From: Thermotogota bacterium
GTDB lineage: Bacteria; Thermotogota; Thermotogae; Petrotogales; Petrotogaceae
Assembly (NCBI GenBank): GCA_029780115.1
Contig: JAKOZG010000024.1
Location: 22,645-86,644, forward strand
Reading direction: 5' to 3'
DNA length: 64,000 nt
The notes under the pieces were generated by a model. That model was given only the letters and a program-made list of their open reading frames with translations, was not told the DNA's origin and ran no database searches. Position 1 is the first letter of the stretch; every line of letters starts with the position of its first letter. Both the position numbers and the translations under genes were made by a program. This document shows positions 18,568 to 26,897 of this stretch, in pieces.

Positions 18568-19395
18568 TTAATACAAATCCAATGCCCTTTTGAAAAACTT
18601 CAAAACTTCTTTTATATCCTCTTGCCACATTAACCAATTATGTTCCCCATCTCGTATATACAGCACCGATTCAATCTTTGCTAGCCTTAATTCATGATAC
18701 AGCTCCGTTGCCCCCAAATACAAATAAAAATAATCCTCATTTCCACAAGACAAATACACAGGCAAAGTGAGCCCACTATTTTTGACGTTATCGACCCAAT
18801 TAAACACATTCTCCTTTTCCCAAAAATCCGGATCAAAAGGATCACCAAACACGTCATGATAATAATCTTCTCTGATATGAATCACATCTCCGTTTATATC
18901 AACATCTGTCTCAGGAGGAACATCTCTTGTTATTCCCCCGCTCAAACTTGCTGCAGATAAAAACATATCAGGATGCTTAAACGCAAGCTTTAAAGTTCCA
19001 TATCCTCCCATCGACAAACCTGCAACAAACCTATCCCCACGAGTATTTCTTACCTTGTAATGTCCTTCAATAAAACCAATCAAATCCTTAATAATAGCAG
19101 TTTCATACTTTTCGCCAACAGGAGAATCAACATACCAACTATTTTGAGCATCTGGCATAACCACAACAAAAGGAGGAATCTCACCTGAATTAATCATAAT
19201 ATCCAAAGTCTGATCAACATGCCCTTTTCTAAGCCAACTCACCTCATTCCCACTATGACCATGCAAAAGATAAATAGTTGAATACCGTCGAGAATCCTTT
19301 TCGTACTTAGCAGGAAGATATATAGAATACTTCAAATCTCTTTCCAAAGTTGGACTAAAAAAAGACAATGACTCATACACTGTACCCTTAACCAA
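18568..19395 (-). CDS. Esterase D-like alpha/beta hydrolase
   Basis: Putative carboxylesterase of the family that includes S-formylglutathione hydrolase, feruloyl and acetyl-xylan esterases. Oxyanion region LHGHSGNEVSW near residue 45, nucleophile elbow GLSMGG with Ser128, and a late DGEHNW with the likely catalytic His. No signal peptide, so cytoplasmic. TTG start with GGGAG nine bases upstream. It follows the Kiwa-like genes by 30 bp on the same strand and may be read from their promoter, though no functional link is evident. Confidence 0.85.
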   Translation of the reverse strand: MVKGTVYESLSFFSPTLERDLKYSIYLPAKYEKDSRRYSTIYLLHGHSGNEVSWLRKGHVDQTLDIMINSGEIPPFVVVMPDAQNSWYVDSPVGEKYETAIIKDLIGFIEGHYKVRNTRGDRFVAGLSMGGYGTLKLAFKHPDMFLSAASLSGGITRDVPPETDVDINGDVIHIREDYYHDVFGDPFDPDFWEKENVFNWVDNVKNSGLTLPVYLSCGNEDYFYLYLGATELYHELRLAKIESVLYIRDGEHNWLMWQEDIKEVLKFFKRALDLY

Positions 19396-19425
19396 AGACG
19401 TTCACTCCCTTATCAAAATAAAATA

Positions 19426-20415
19426 TTAAAGCCTCACAGATTCATTCGCCTTCAACCTATCCTCAGACAAAAAAGAAACATAATACAACTCACTCAACAA
19501 ATCCAAAAAGTCCTTAATAGAAGTCTTCTCATCCAATACAATCTCGTTGTTACTTTCAACTAGATTTATCTTCAAATTAAAATTAGTTATAACCTCTTTT
19601 AACTTTCCAAACTCAAAATTCACATAATTCCCCTTTTTATAAATCCCGTGAAGTTTTTTCAAAAAAGTCTTCCTCTCAGAAACATACTTATCAAAATAAT
19701 CAATCCCCTTAAGCCTAATATCCTTCCCAAGAACATTATTATTCGCCTTTATCTCCTTAACAAACTCATCCTTTGAAGTAACATACTTCTTAAAAAACTG
19801 AAACTTATTCTCAAAATAATAAACAGACCTAATAAACAAAATATCTCCAACAACAAAATAATCAAAAAACTCCTTAGGCTTTAAAATAATCCCCCTGTCC
19901 CGAGATTTCAAATTAGCACTATCTAAAAAAAACAGTCTCTTCACATCAAAAATATGCCTCGAATCAAGCTCCTGAAAACCAATAATATTGGCCCCAATCT
20001 CCCTGTAAAAATACTTAACAATAATATCAAAATTCTTATAATCCTTAAAAACAGACTTATCTAATCTATAAAGCGAAGTACCAGACAACAACCTACTCTC
20101 AACATCAACAACTTGAGGCACCTCTTGCTTTTTGATATATAAAAAGCGCTTATCATAAATCGAATCCTCATAACTTTGAACCTCAACCAAATCATCACTC
20201 TCAAGTTCTTTCACAAACTCTCTAACAGAATTAACAACAATCTCCTCAAAAAACGAGGCATCATCACACGTTAAATCAAACAACTTACCATCCTTGTGCA
20301 AACATATTTCAACTGGTTGAGAAACCGTATTATTCTCAATTATTCCCAAAATCTCCTTCAAAACTTCCTTCTTATAACCCAACTTAAGAAACTCTTCACG
20401 CTTATCCACAATCAA
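19426..20415 (-). CDS. kwaB: KwaB-like DUF4868 protein (Kiwa defence)
   Basis: A soluble 329-residue protein, similar in size to KwaB of the Kiwa anti-phage system. The region from about residue 105 to 270 reads as a DUF4868 domain: LLSGTSLYRLD, then RGIILKPKEFFDYFVVGD, ILFIRSVYYFENKF and a charged helical tail. Immediately upstream, with the stop and start touching (TGATTG), is a four-helix membrane protein that fits KwaA. In described systems KwaB is the effector that associates with KwaA at the membrane. Start is TTG 20415 or GTG 20409. The assignment rests on domain memory plus gene pairing. Confidence 0.7.
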   Translation of the reverse strand: MIVDKREEFLKLGYKKEVLKEILGIIENNTVSQPVEICLHKDGKLFDLTCDDASFFEEIVVNSVREFVKELESDDLVEVQSYEDSIYDKRFLYIKKQEVPQVVDVESRLLSGTSLYRLDKSVFKDYKNFDIIVKYFYREIGANIIGFQELDSRHIFDVKRLFFLDSANLKSRDRGIILKPKEFFDYFVVGDILFIRSVYYFENKFQFFKKYVTSKDEFVKEIKANNNVLGKDIRLKGIDYFDKYVSERKTFLKKLHGIYKKGNYVNFEFGKLKEVITNFNLKINLVESNNEIVLDEKTSIKDFLDLLSELYYVSFLSEDRLKANESVRL

Positions 20416-20946
20416 TCACTTCTTTTTACTTCTAAAATGGATAAAAACTCCCTTACTCATCTCAACCTTCACCCCAACATCATCCAAACCCCTTGAAATA
20501 AAATACCCCTCTCTAACATGAGACACATCATCCTCGTATCGATAACTAACCTTGTAAATACTATAACCCAAAAGAGAAAGCGTTGGATTAACCGCTATCA
20601 AATCACTTTTAATATAAATACTACCAATTATAACAAACAGAATCAAAAAAGAAACAATCTCCCTCTTATCAAAAGCGCTGATAAACGGAAAAATATACAC
20701 AAAAATATACTCAATAAGCATATTATTAACTAACTCATGACTCTCAACAATCAAAGTACGCCTTTTACCTCGCTTTTTAAGCGACCTAAACATCAATAAA
20801 CATAAAAAACTCACAACTACAATAACAACCAAAAAAGAATAAAAAACAACAAATTCACCATGAATCACACCATTAATTGCATATATCAAAAACAAAGGAA
20901 GGTAAGACAACAAAAACAGAAGAATCCTCGAAATTTTACTTACCAT
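20416..20946 (-). CDS. kwaA: KwaA-like four-helix membrane protein (Kiwa defence)
   Basis: A 176-residue membrane protein with four hydrophobic segments in two pairs. The first pair is near residues 6-28 and 31-54; the second near 80-98 and 100-120. A basic stretch (KKRGKRR) separates the pairs and a soluble tail of about 55 residues ends in SKKK. Size, topology and direct coupling to a DUF4868 gene match KwaA, the membrane sensor of Kiwa. I prefer ATG 20946, which has AGGTGA five bases upstream, over GTG 20955. Confidence 0.68.
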   Translation of the reverse strand: MVSKISRILLFLLSYLPLFLIYAINGVIHGEFVVFYSFLVVIVVVSFLCLLMFRSLKKRGKRRTLIVESHELVNNMLIEYIFVYIFPFISAFDKREIVSFLILFVIIGSIYIKSDLIAVNPTLSLLGYSIYKVSYRYEDDVSHVREGYFISRGLDDVGVKVEMSKGVFIHFRSKKK

Positions 20947-20990
20947 ACCGTTCACCTACCCCCATCTACAATAGCTAAACAAACAAACTA

Positions 20991-21029
20991 ATTATATCAT
21001 ACCAAAACGAACCACAAAAAATGGTATAA
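20991..21029. promoter_or_regulatory. Divergent promoter region between Kiwa genes and GH13 gene
   Basis: TATAAT on the minus strand at 20996-20991 for the Kiwa genes and TATAAT on the plus strand at 21024-21029 facing the GH13 gene. ATACCA and TGGTAT between them form an inverted repeat. The -35 elements are poor on both strands. Confidence 0.4.
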
Positions 21030-21043
21030 TTAACCAAACAAAT

Positions 21044-21263
21044 GTAGAGACAACCTACACGCGCGTCTCCAAGGTTCAATTGTATTTGTTTTTTTTTGTA
21101 GAGACGTGCTACACGCGCGTCTCATGATTTAATCGCATTTATTGTTTCGTAGAGACGACCTATACGGGCGTCTCCAAGGTTTAATTGTATTTGTTTTTTT
21201 GTAGAGACGACCTATATGGGCGTCTCCAAGTTTTAAATGTTTCTGACCTATATGTGCGTCTCC
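21044..21263. repeat. Tandem array of the hairpin repeat, about 52-bp period
   Basis: Units begin GTAGAGAC at 21044, 21098, 21149 and 21201, with a fifth, partial unit ending at 21263. Each has a 26-bp near-palindrome followed by an AT-rich segment of about 26 bp that is itself similar between units. This similarity of the 'spacers' argues against CRISPR. The array fills the leader of the GH13 gene. Confidence 0.85.
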
Positions 21264-21302
21264 CGGTTTTAAACAAATTTACAACAACGAGGTGAAATTG
21301 TA

Positions 21303-22910
21303 ATGCAAAATCAATACTTACAAAAAATCGAGCAACTTTGGTACAAACTCTATCCAAACCAAAACAATAAACTCCACGAACTAATTGATTTCCTAAACTC
21401 CAAAAAACGCTCAATCACCTACGCACCAGATGACAAACTTTGGTACAAAAAAGGTTTAGTCTACTCCTGCTATGTAGACCTCTTTGCAGGAGACTTTCAA
21501 AAAATGAAATACAAACTAGACTACCTACAAGATTTAGGAGTAACCATACTATGGTTACTACCAATCCTTGAATCTCCAATGAACGACCAAGGATTCGATA
21601 TCTCAGACTACTACAAAGTAAGAGACGAACTAGGTGGCAACGAAAGCTTCTTTGAGTTTGTTGAGCTAGCCCATCAAAAAGGCATCAAGCTACTTTTTGA
21701 TGTTGCAATAAACCACACATCAATTGAACACCCATGGTTTCAAGAAGCTAAAAAATCAAAAAACTCAAAATACAGAGACTACTACATCTGGAGCCCAACA
21801 GACCAAAAATACTCCCAAGCCCGCTTACTTTTCAAAGGCATGGTTAACAGCAACTGGACGTATAATCCTGAAACTCAAGACTACTATTTCCACAGATTTT
21901 ACGAAATACAACCTGACTTAAACTACAAAAACCCTGATGTACTAATAGAAATGATAAAAATATTTGCCTTTTGGAAAGAACACGGTGTAGACGGATTCAG
22001 AATGGACGCTGCCCCCTTCTTATGGAAGGAAGAAGGAACAAACTGCGAAAACCTAATCCAAACACACTGGATACTAAAAATATTCAGAGCAAGTCTTGAC
22101 TATCTAAAAGAGGGAACTGCACTAATAGCAGAGGCTAACCAACCTCCAAAAGAGGTTGTAGCATACTTTGGAGACTCAGACGAATGTCATGTTGCATACC
22201 ATTTTCCCGTAATGCCAAAGATATTTCTATCAATAGCAGAAGGAGACCCAAATTACATAATCGATACGCTTTCAGAAAATGTCACACCCCCAATACCAAA
22301 AGACTGCCAGTGGTTTGTGTTCCTAAGATGTCATGACGAACTAACGCTTGAATTTGTAGAACCAAAAGAAAGAGAAAAGATGCTAAAATACTATTTGCTA
22401 GACCCAAGGTGGAACTTCAGAGAGGGCGAAGGAATTGCAGGAAGACTATACAACCAAATGAACAAAGACTACAAAAAGGTGCTACTTGCCTACTCCGTAT
22501 TATTTTCACTCCAAGGCACCCCAATAAACTACTTTGGTGATGAAATAGCCATGGAAAACAACGAAGAATTCTACAAAAAAATGACAGAAAAAACAGGCTA
22601 CAAAGACTCAAGATACTTCAACCGTGGACCATTTGACGAAGAAAAAATGCACAAAGCACTAACAGACCCAGAAAGTAACAGCTACAAAGTATTCCATGGA
22701 ATAAAAGAAATGTTGACTATAAAAAGAGAAAACGAAAACCTCTTCACTACACAACCAATATACCAAAATATAGATGGCGTATTCAAAGTTACAAGACAAA
22801 AAGAAAACAAAACCCTAACAATATACAACAACCTAACTCAAGAAACAAAAACAACAGATAACATAACATTAAAACCATATCAATACAAATGGCAAATAAC
22901 CAAACAATAA
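21303..22910 (+). CDS. GH13 alpha-amylase-family enzyme, trehalose synthase-like
   Basis: A cytoplasmic (beta/alpha)8 glycosidase or transglycosidase acting on alpha-glucosides. The catalytic set is visible: Asp235 nucleophile (GFRMDAAP), Glu277 acid/base (LIAEANQ) and Asp345 (CHDE), with DVAINHTS upstream. The layout and the MNDQGFDISDYY segment resemble trehalose synthase or oligo-glucosidase subfamilies, but sequence alone does not fix the reaction. No signal peptide. GAGGTGA precedes the ATG. It ends at the terminator at 22917-22942. Confidence 0.85.
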   Translation: MQNQYLQKIEQLWYKLYPNQNNKLHELIDFLNSKKRSITYAPDDKLWYKKGLVYSCYVDLFAGDFQKMKYKLDYLQDLGVTILWLLPILESPMNDQGFDISDYYKVRDELGGNESFFEFVELAHQKGIKLLFDVAINHTSIEHPWFQEAKKSKNSKYRDYYIWSPTDQKYSQARLLFKGMVNSNWTYNPETQDYYFHRFYEIQPDLNYKNPDVLIEMIKIFAFWKEHGVDGFRMDAAPFLWKEEGTNCENLIQTHWILKIFRASLDYLKEGTALIAEANQPPKEVVAYFGDSDECHVAYHFPVMPKIFLSIAEGDPNYIIDTLSENVTPPIPKDCQWFVFLRCHDELTLEFVEPKEREKMLKYYLLDPRWNFREGEGIAGRLYNQMNKDYKKVLLAYSVLFSLQGTPINYFGDEIAMENNEEFYKKMTEKTGYKDSRYFNRGPFDEEKMHKALTDPESNSYKVFHGIKEMLTIKRENENLFTTQPIYQNIDGVFKVTRQKENKTLTIYNNLTQETKTTDNITLKPYQYKWQITKQ

Positions 22911-22916
22911 ATCAAA

Positions 22917-22942
22917 GATTAAGGGGCAACTGCCCCTTAATC
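22917..22942. terminator. Hairpin between convergent genes
   Basis: Perfect 12-bp stem GATTAAGGGGCA/TGCCCCTTAATC with a two-base loop, touching the stop codon of the minus-strand gene. The minus side continues with TTTGATTT. Serves GH13 and the sigma-like gene. Confidence 0.75.
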
Positions 22943-23326
22943 CTATTCTTCATCTAAATCTCCAATCAATATCTCATTCAAATTCCTTAAATAAAAAGGG
23001 GCATCTTTGGGAACATGTGGCATCTTAGCCTTTCTCTTACCAATATCGTCTTTAATCTTCCTCTCAATATAATACTTCATATAACCTCTAAATTGCCCCT
23101 TAAGATTATAGGTATAAACAGACCATAAAAATAAATAACATAAAGAACCAAACGTATCGTCAAAATCCAATCCACAATTTTCTACAAGCTTGTTAGTCTC
23201 ATTTACAAGAAACCCTTTATACTTCAAATATAACCTTTCCTTTGCACCCTGATCACCCTGTTGAGCTAACTCTACCAGCTGATTGTCAGTAAGCCTGTTA
23301 AGATTAAGACGAGTTCTAATTAACAT
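22943..23326 (-). CDS. Sigma-70 region-2-like protein without region 4
   Basis: The 127-residue protein begins with LTDNQLVELAQQGDQGAKERLYLKYK, the helical opening of sigma-70 region 2, followed by a DDTFGSLCYLFLWSVYTYN segment like the core-polymerase-binding helix and FRGYMKYYIERKIKDDI. Region 4, which binds the -35 box, is absent. Split sigma factors such as Bacillus SigO/RsoA have a comparable region-2 partner. Here it has its own promoter (23387-23414) downstream of three small genes. It may be a co-sigma or a decayed sigma factor. Confidence 0.6.
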   Translation of the reverse strand: MLIRTRLNLNRLTDNQLVELAQQGDQGAKERLYLKYKGFLVNETNKLVENCGLDFDDTFGSLCYLFLWSVYTYNLKGQFRGYMKYYIERKIKDDIGKRKAKMPHVPKDAPFYLRNLNEILIGDLDEE

Positions 23327-23386
23327 CTCCTCCCTTTCTAATTTTTTTGAGAATCCCTAAAAGAAAAAATGACCATTTTTACCCTT

Positions 23387-23414
23387 ATTATACGTAAGTA
23401 TACCACAATATCAA
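23387..23414 (-). promoter_or_regulatory. Promoter of the sigma-like gene
   Basis: Minus strand: TTGATA (23414-23409), 16-bp spacer, TATAAT (23392-23387), 61 bp before the start codon and just after the terminator of the upstream genes. Confidence 0.65.
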
Positions 23415-23416
23415 AA

Positions 23417-23452
23417 AAATAAAAAGCCCCATGTCCAAATTTTGGACATGGG
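23417..23452 (-). terminator. Intrinsic terminator of the DUF1659-DUF2922 genes
   Basis: Stem CCCATGTCC/GGACATGGG within a 25-base palindrome (23428-23452), followed on the minus strand by GCTTTTTATTTTTTT. Confidence 0.88.
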
Positions 23453-23461
23453 ATAAAAACA

Positions 23462-23674
23462 TTAATTTTCTATCAAATTAAAAATCTCTTCAGTAGTCGT
23501 TTCTACTATAGATGCTTCATCAACTAAAGAAGAATTAGAAACCAAAACCCCAATTAAACCTTCCATAACTGGTTCAACGTCGTCTTGAGTTAAATCGTCA
23601 ATAACACCATCAATCGATATAGTCTTGCTCTTTTTTTCAACAGGATCATAAAATTTCATTCTCAATCTTTTCAA
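23462..23674 (-). CDS. DUF2922 small protein
   Basis: A 70-residue protein with the DUF2922 pattern: LRMKFYDPVEKKSKTISID, then a DDLT motif and a hydrophobic middle. Function unknown. In Firmicutes DUF2922 and DUF1659 genes often sit together, as here. TTG start with GGGGG eight bases upstream. It is the last gene before the terminator. Confidence 0.72.
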   Translation of the reverse strand: MKRLRMKFYDPVEKKSKTISIDGVIDDLTQDDVEPVMEGLIGVLVSNSSLVDEASIVETTTEEIFNLIEN

Positions 23675-23719
23675 TTTTCCATCCCCCTTTCAAATAATAG
23701 AAATTAACAAAAATAAACC

Positions 23720-23920
23720 TTAAACCAACTCATACTCTTGTGAAAAATAATATGTTGCATTAGTATTTTCACATAAACCGACAAGACCTTGTAAAGCATT
23801 TTTTATCTCGGTTTCTTCCTCAGAAAAAAGATCAAAAGACTTAGAGACCTTCTTCTCTTTTTCATTTACTATCTCCACCCAAACAATCTTTGCCTTTCTT
23901 GCATTAAGGTTCATAGCCAA
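23720..23920 (-). CDS. DUF1659 small protein
   Basis: About 66 residues. The conserved opening (LNARKAKIVWVEIVN), a KSFDLF segment and the IKNALQGLVGL helix fit DUF1659. Function unknown. TTG 23920 has GGAGG eight bases upstream; the in-frame GTG at 23929 overlaps that site and is less likely. Paired with the DUF2922 gene 45 bp downstream. Confidence 0.68.
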   Translation of the reverse strand: MAMNLNARKAKIVWVEIVNEKEKKVSKSFDLFSEEETEIKNALQGLVGLCENTNATYYFSQEYELV

Positions 23921-23975
23921 GAAATTCACCTCCCCCTATAAATTAATGACCTTACAACAATCCTAAACTTTTTTC

Positions 23976-24179
23976 CTACTGAGCAGGTTTAGGAAACAAC
24001 AACGCAACAACCCCATCAATCAAAACTGAAAGAATAATATCCAAAAACGGCGAATACTTACCAATAGACTCAAGAAACTCCCTCAGTGCTTGCATAACAA
24101 TCGCTTTTTTCTTCTTTCCATTACCAGGCATTTCAACCATACTAACAAGATCAGGTATTAACCCCACAATCTCTTTCAA
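23976..24179 (-). CDS. Small holin-like or YvrJ-like membrane peptide
   Basis: Start placed at TTG 24179 because AAGGGGGG lies seven bases before it, giving 67 residues. The MPGNGKKKKAIVMQALREF stretch resembles phage-holin families with a GxGxxKK motif, and a hydrophobic C-terminal helix follows (IILSVLIDGVVALLF). It heads the small minus-strand cluster. I do not recognise a definite family; the peptide could be a membrane partner of the DUF1659/DUF2922 proteins. Confidence 0.5.
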   Translation of the reverse strand: MKEIVGLIPDLVSMVEMPGNGKKKKAIVMQALREFLESIGKYSPFLDIILSVLIDGVVALLFPKPAQ

Positions 24180-24305
24180 TCGATAACCCCCCTTCATTGA
24201 AAAGAACAAACCCAACTTTTATTAACCATTTATTCTCAAAAAATTCCCTTCTCATAAGTAATATCCGCAAAATAAATTAACTCCAAGTAACTCTTTTGAA
24301 AACTC

Positions 24306-24405
24306 TTGTATCAAAATGAAAACAAAAGATAAAATAAAAAATCGAATAAAATTTTAATCAAAATTAAATAAAAATGTTGTTTTTGTATCAAAAATATGAT
24401 ACAAT
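24306..24405 (+). promoter_or_regulatory. Promoter and palindromic operator of the polysaccharide locus
   Basis: TTGTTT (24377-24382), 17-bp spacer, TACAAT (24400-24405). An inverted repeat TTGTATCA (24383-24390) / TGATACAA (24397-24404) fills the spacer and overlaps the -10. A third TTGTATCA half-site is at 24306-24313. A repressor dimer bound here would block the promoter of the PHP phosphatase gene. Confidence 0.6.
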
Positions 24406-24493
24406 ATATATTGAGAAAAATACATGTAATATTCATTTTTGTTTTTTAACATAATGTACTTCATCACTCTTAAAAGGAAGAAGGTAGAACATC

Positions 24494-25144
24494 ATGTTTA
24501 TCGACATTCATACCCATTTACTTCCTACAATTGATGACAAAGTAAAAACAATCGAAGAAACATTATACGAATTAAATCGTTATAAACAATACGATATTAC
24601 CCATGTAGTGTTTACACCACATCTAAACCATCCTGTTATAAAAACAGACATTACACAAATAAAAGATAAATACCAAGAAATAAAAGACATACTCGAAAAA
24701 AACACAGGAATACAGACATATCTAGCTTCAGAACTTTACCTAACCCTAAATTACAAAGAATTCATACCCTTTAATGACACCTTTGCTTTCGTAGAATTCG
24801 ACAAAACAAACTTTCCATTTTATGCATTAGATGAAATATTCAATCTACAATTAGATGGATACGAGGTAGTACTATTTCACGCAGAAAAACATACTTGGTT
24901 ACTAGAAAATAAAAGCACACTCATGCGATTAAGAGAAATGGGTGTATATTTTCATATGGACTTTGATGGATTAAACACAAAAGCAGGGAAATACTATCTA
25001 AATCGAAATATGGTCGATTTCCTTGCAACAGGAAACCACGGAAGACAAGGTAAAGAAGTAGACCTAAACCTATTTAAACAATACTCAAACATCACATCAA
25101 AAGCCTTAGACATATTACTATCCCCCAATCCAGAACAAATGTAG
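24494..25144 (+). CDS. CpsB/YwqE-type PHP tyrosine-protein phosphatase
   Basis: Metal-dependent PHP-fold phosphatase that dephosphorylates the tyrosine kinase controlling capsule or exopolysaccharide export. DIHTHLLPTIDD at the N-terminus and TPHLNHP near residue 50 bind metal; FHAEKH lies in the second half. The usual SDAHN motif near the end is replaced by GNHGR. At 216 residues it is shorter than typical members (about 250). Its stop codon TAG lies inside the first copy of a hairpin repeat, so the C-terminus may have been replaced. No kinase gene is in the window. Confidence 0.8.
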   Translation: MFIDIHTHLLPTIDDKVKTIEETLYELNRYKQYDITHVVFTPHLNHPVIKTDITQIKDKYQEIKDILEKNTGIQTYLASELYLTLNYKEFIPFNDTFAFVEFDKTNFPFYALDEIFNLQLDGYEVVLFHAEKHTWLLENKSTLMRLREMGVYFHMDFDGLNTKAGKYYLNRNMVDFLATGNHGRQGKEVDLNLFKQYSNITSKALDILLSPNPEQM

Positions 25145-25351
25145 AGACGTGCTACATGCGCGTCTCATGATTCAATCGTATTTATTATTTTGTAGAGACG
25201 TGCTACATGCGCGTCTCCCAGTTTTAAATGTTTTTAACCTATACGCACGTCTCCAAGGTTTAATCCTAGTTATGAATTTATTTTTAGTTGTAGAGACGTG
25301 CTACATGCGCGTCTCCCGGTTTTAAATGTTTTTGACCTATATGGGCGTCTC
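25141..25351. repeat. Second tandem array of the hairpin repeat
   Basis: Full units start at 25141, 25192 and 25290; partial units end at 25254 and 25351. The intervening segments (CCCGGTTTTAAATGTTTTTGACC type) match those of the array at 21044-21263. The first unit supplies the stop codon of the PHP gene. Confidence 0.85.
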
Positions 25352-25613
25352 CAGGTTTTAAAACAGTTCCTGTTGGTAACCCAGTTACAATCTATTGGTC
25401 ATGGTGCTATCCCTCATCAATCATTATTTCACTATTTCACAATAAAAAATATAATAACTTTTTGTTCAATTAGATATTGATATTTTCATTTAACTATGCT
25501 ATAATAATTTTTGAAATATGGTGTTTGTCTTCTTTTAACTTATTAACTTAAAATACCGAATAAAATCACTTTTAAATGTTGTTTGAACATATAAAAGGGG
25601 GACATGACTCGAC
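25352..25613 (+). promoter_or_regulatory. Promoter of the sugar-transferase operon
   Basis: TTGATA (25477-25482), exact 17-bp spacer, TATAAT (25500-25505). The rest of the gap shows no gene. A leader of about 100 bases precedes GGGGG and the ATG at 25614. Confidence 0.75.
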
Positions 25614-26897
25614 ATGAAAAAGTTAACAGTTCAACTTATCGATATTGCTTTGATAGTCTTGATGAACATCTTTTTTCTACATTTGTCTATTCCAATTGCC
25701 ATTATCTCGTCCCTAATAATATACCTTGGAATCTACTCCTTTAGAGTCTACGACACCCAAACAATGAAAAGCTACACAGAATCCTTAATAAAAACCACCG
25801 TTGGAACTCTCATCAGTTTCATACTCATTTTAATTCTTTACTTCTTTCTTAACAAATACTTCAACAGATACTTTTTCCTGTATAACCTACTATTTACAAT
25901 AATCATTCTACCTATTTTACATAAAATAGAATACAAAATATACGAAAAAAGCATGCCTGTAAAAAACTACCTTGTAATAGGAAGAAAAGAAGAAATAGGC
26001 CACATAATGCAAGAAATCTCAGATAAAACACTGCATAAAATCAGGTTTACCCAATATATAAACCCAAATCCAACAACCCTAGATGAAATAATAAAACAAA
26101 ACGGTCAAACCACTTCCCACATAATCCACGGCATAGTAATAACAGACCCAGAACTAGAAAAAACAGTCAAACCACAAATACAAAACTACAAAGAAGAAGG
26201 CATGGATATAGAATATCTCCCAAACATGGCAGAAAAATATTTAAGAAGAATCCCTGTAGAAGTTATAGAAAGGTACGAAGATTATTACAAGGTTATCTTC
26301 GAAAGCCAGAAAAACTCTGCCATGAACAGGATATTCGATATATTTTTTTCTCTAATATTATTTGTCATCTCATCACCATTTTTATTAGCTAGTATATTAG
26401 TTGTTTTGACAGACGACCTTGTTCATAAAGAGAAGGTAGAAATATTCTTCAAACAAGAGAGAATAGGTCAAAATGGAAAGATTTTCAAAGTATACAAGCT
26501 AAAAACTATGAGAAGAGTTCAAAAAAGTGACGGAACCTATGAAGATATGTTAACAAAAACTGGGGATTTTCTAAGAAAATTTCGATTAAATGAATTACCC
26601 CAATTAATTAACATTTTAAAAGGCGACATGAGTTTAGTAGGTCCAAGACCTGACATAAAATCAACAAAGATATTTTGTGACGAAAATATACCATATTACG
26701 GTTATAGATTGCTGGTTCCACAAGGTTTAACAGGACATGCACAAGTCTTTTTTAGGTATCCAGAAGCAGTCACAAAAGAAATATTTTCAGAAAGATTATC
26801 TTACGATCTATATTATGTTAAAAACTACAGTTTATCGCTGTATTTAGCAACATTGTTAAGAACAGTTGAAACTGTAATTATGGGGAGAGGAAAATAA
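25614..26897 (+). CDS. Polyprenyl-phosphate sugar-1-phosphate transferase (WcaJ/WbaP type)
   Basis: Initiating enzyme of polysaccharide assembly: it moves a sugar 1-phosphate from a nucleotide sugar to undecaprenyl phosphate at the inner membrane. About four N-terminal helices are followed by a soluble segment, then a fifth re-entrant helix (RIFDIFFSLILFVISSPF) and the catalytic domain with FKQERIGQNGK, YKLKTMR and GDMSLVGPRPD. The 427-residue length is normal. It opens a run of tightly spaced genes to about 28.4 kb. A deleted paralogue lies at 35924-36535. Confidence 0.9.
   Translation: MKKLTVQLIDIALIVLMNIFFLHLSIPIAIISSLIIYLGIYSFRVYDTQTMKSYTESLIKTTVGTLISFILILILYFFLNKYFNRYFFLYNLLFTIIILPILHKIEYKIYEKSMPVKNYLVIGRKEEIGHIMQEISDKTLHKIRFTQYINPNPTTLDEIIKQNGQTTSHIIHGIVITDPELEKTVKPQIQNYKEEGMDIEYLPNMAEKYLRRIPVEVIERYEDYYKVIFESQKNSAMNRIFDIFFSLILFVISSPFLLASILVVLTDDLVHKEKVEIFFKQERIGQNGKIFKVYKLKTMRRVQKSDGTYEDMLTKTGDFLRKFRLNELPQLINILKGDMSLVGPRPDIKSTKIFCDENIPYYGYRLLVPQGLTGHAQVFFRYPEAVTKEIFSERLSYDLYYVKNYSLSLYLATLLRTVETVIMGRGK

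Noticed and set aside
21044..21263. CRISPR array (regular repeats with a period of about 52 bp)
   Set aside because: The segments between repeats resemble each other, unit length varies, and no cas genes are in the window. It is a tandem array of the dispersed hairpin repeat.
23976..24215. Prophage lysis cassette (holin-like gene)
   Set aside because: No endolysin, structural or integrase genes nearby; the partners are DUF1659 and DUF2922.
25141..25351. CRISPR array
   Set aside because: Same repeat family and linkers as the array at 21044; several units are truncated.
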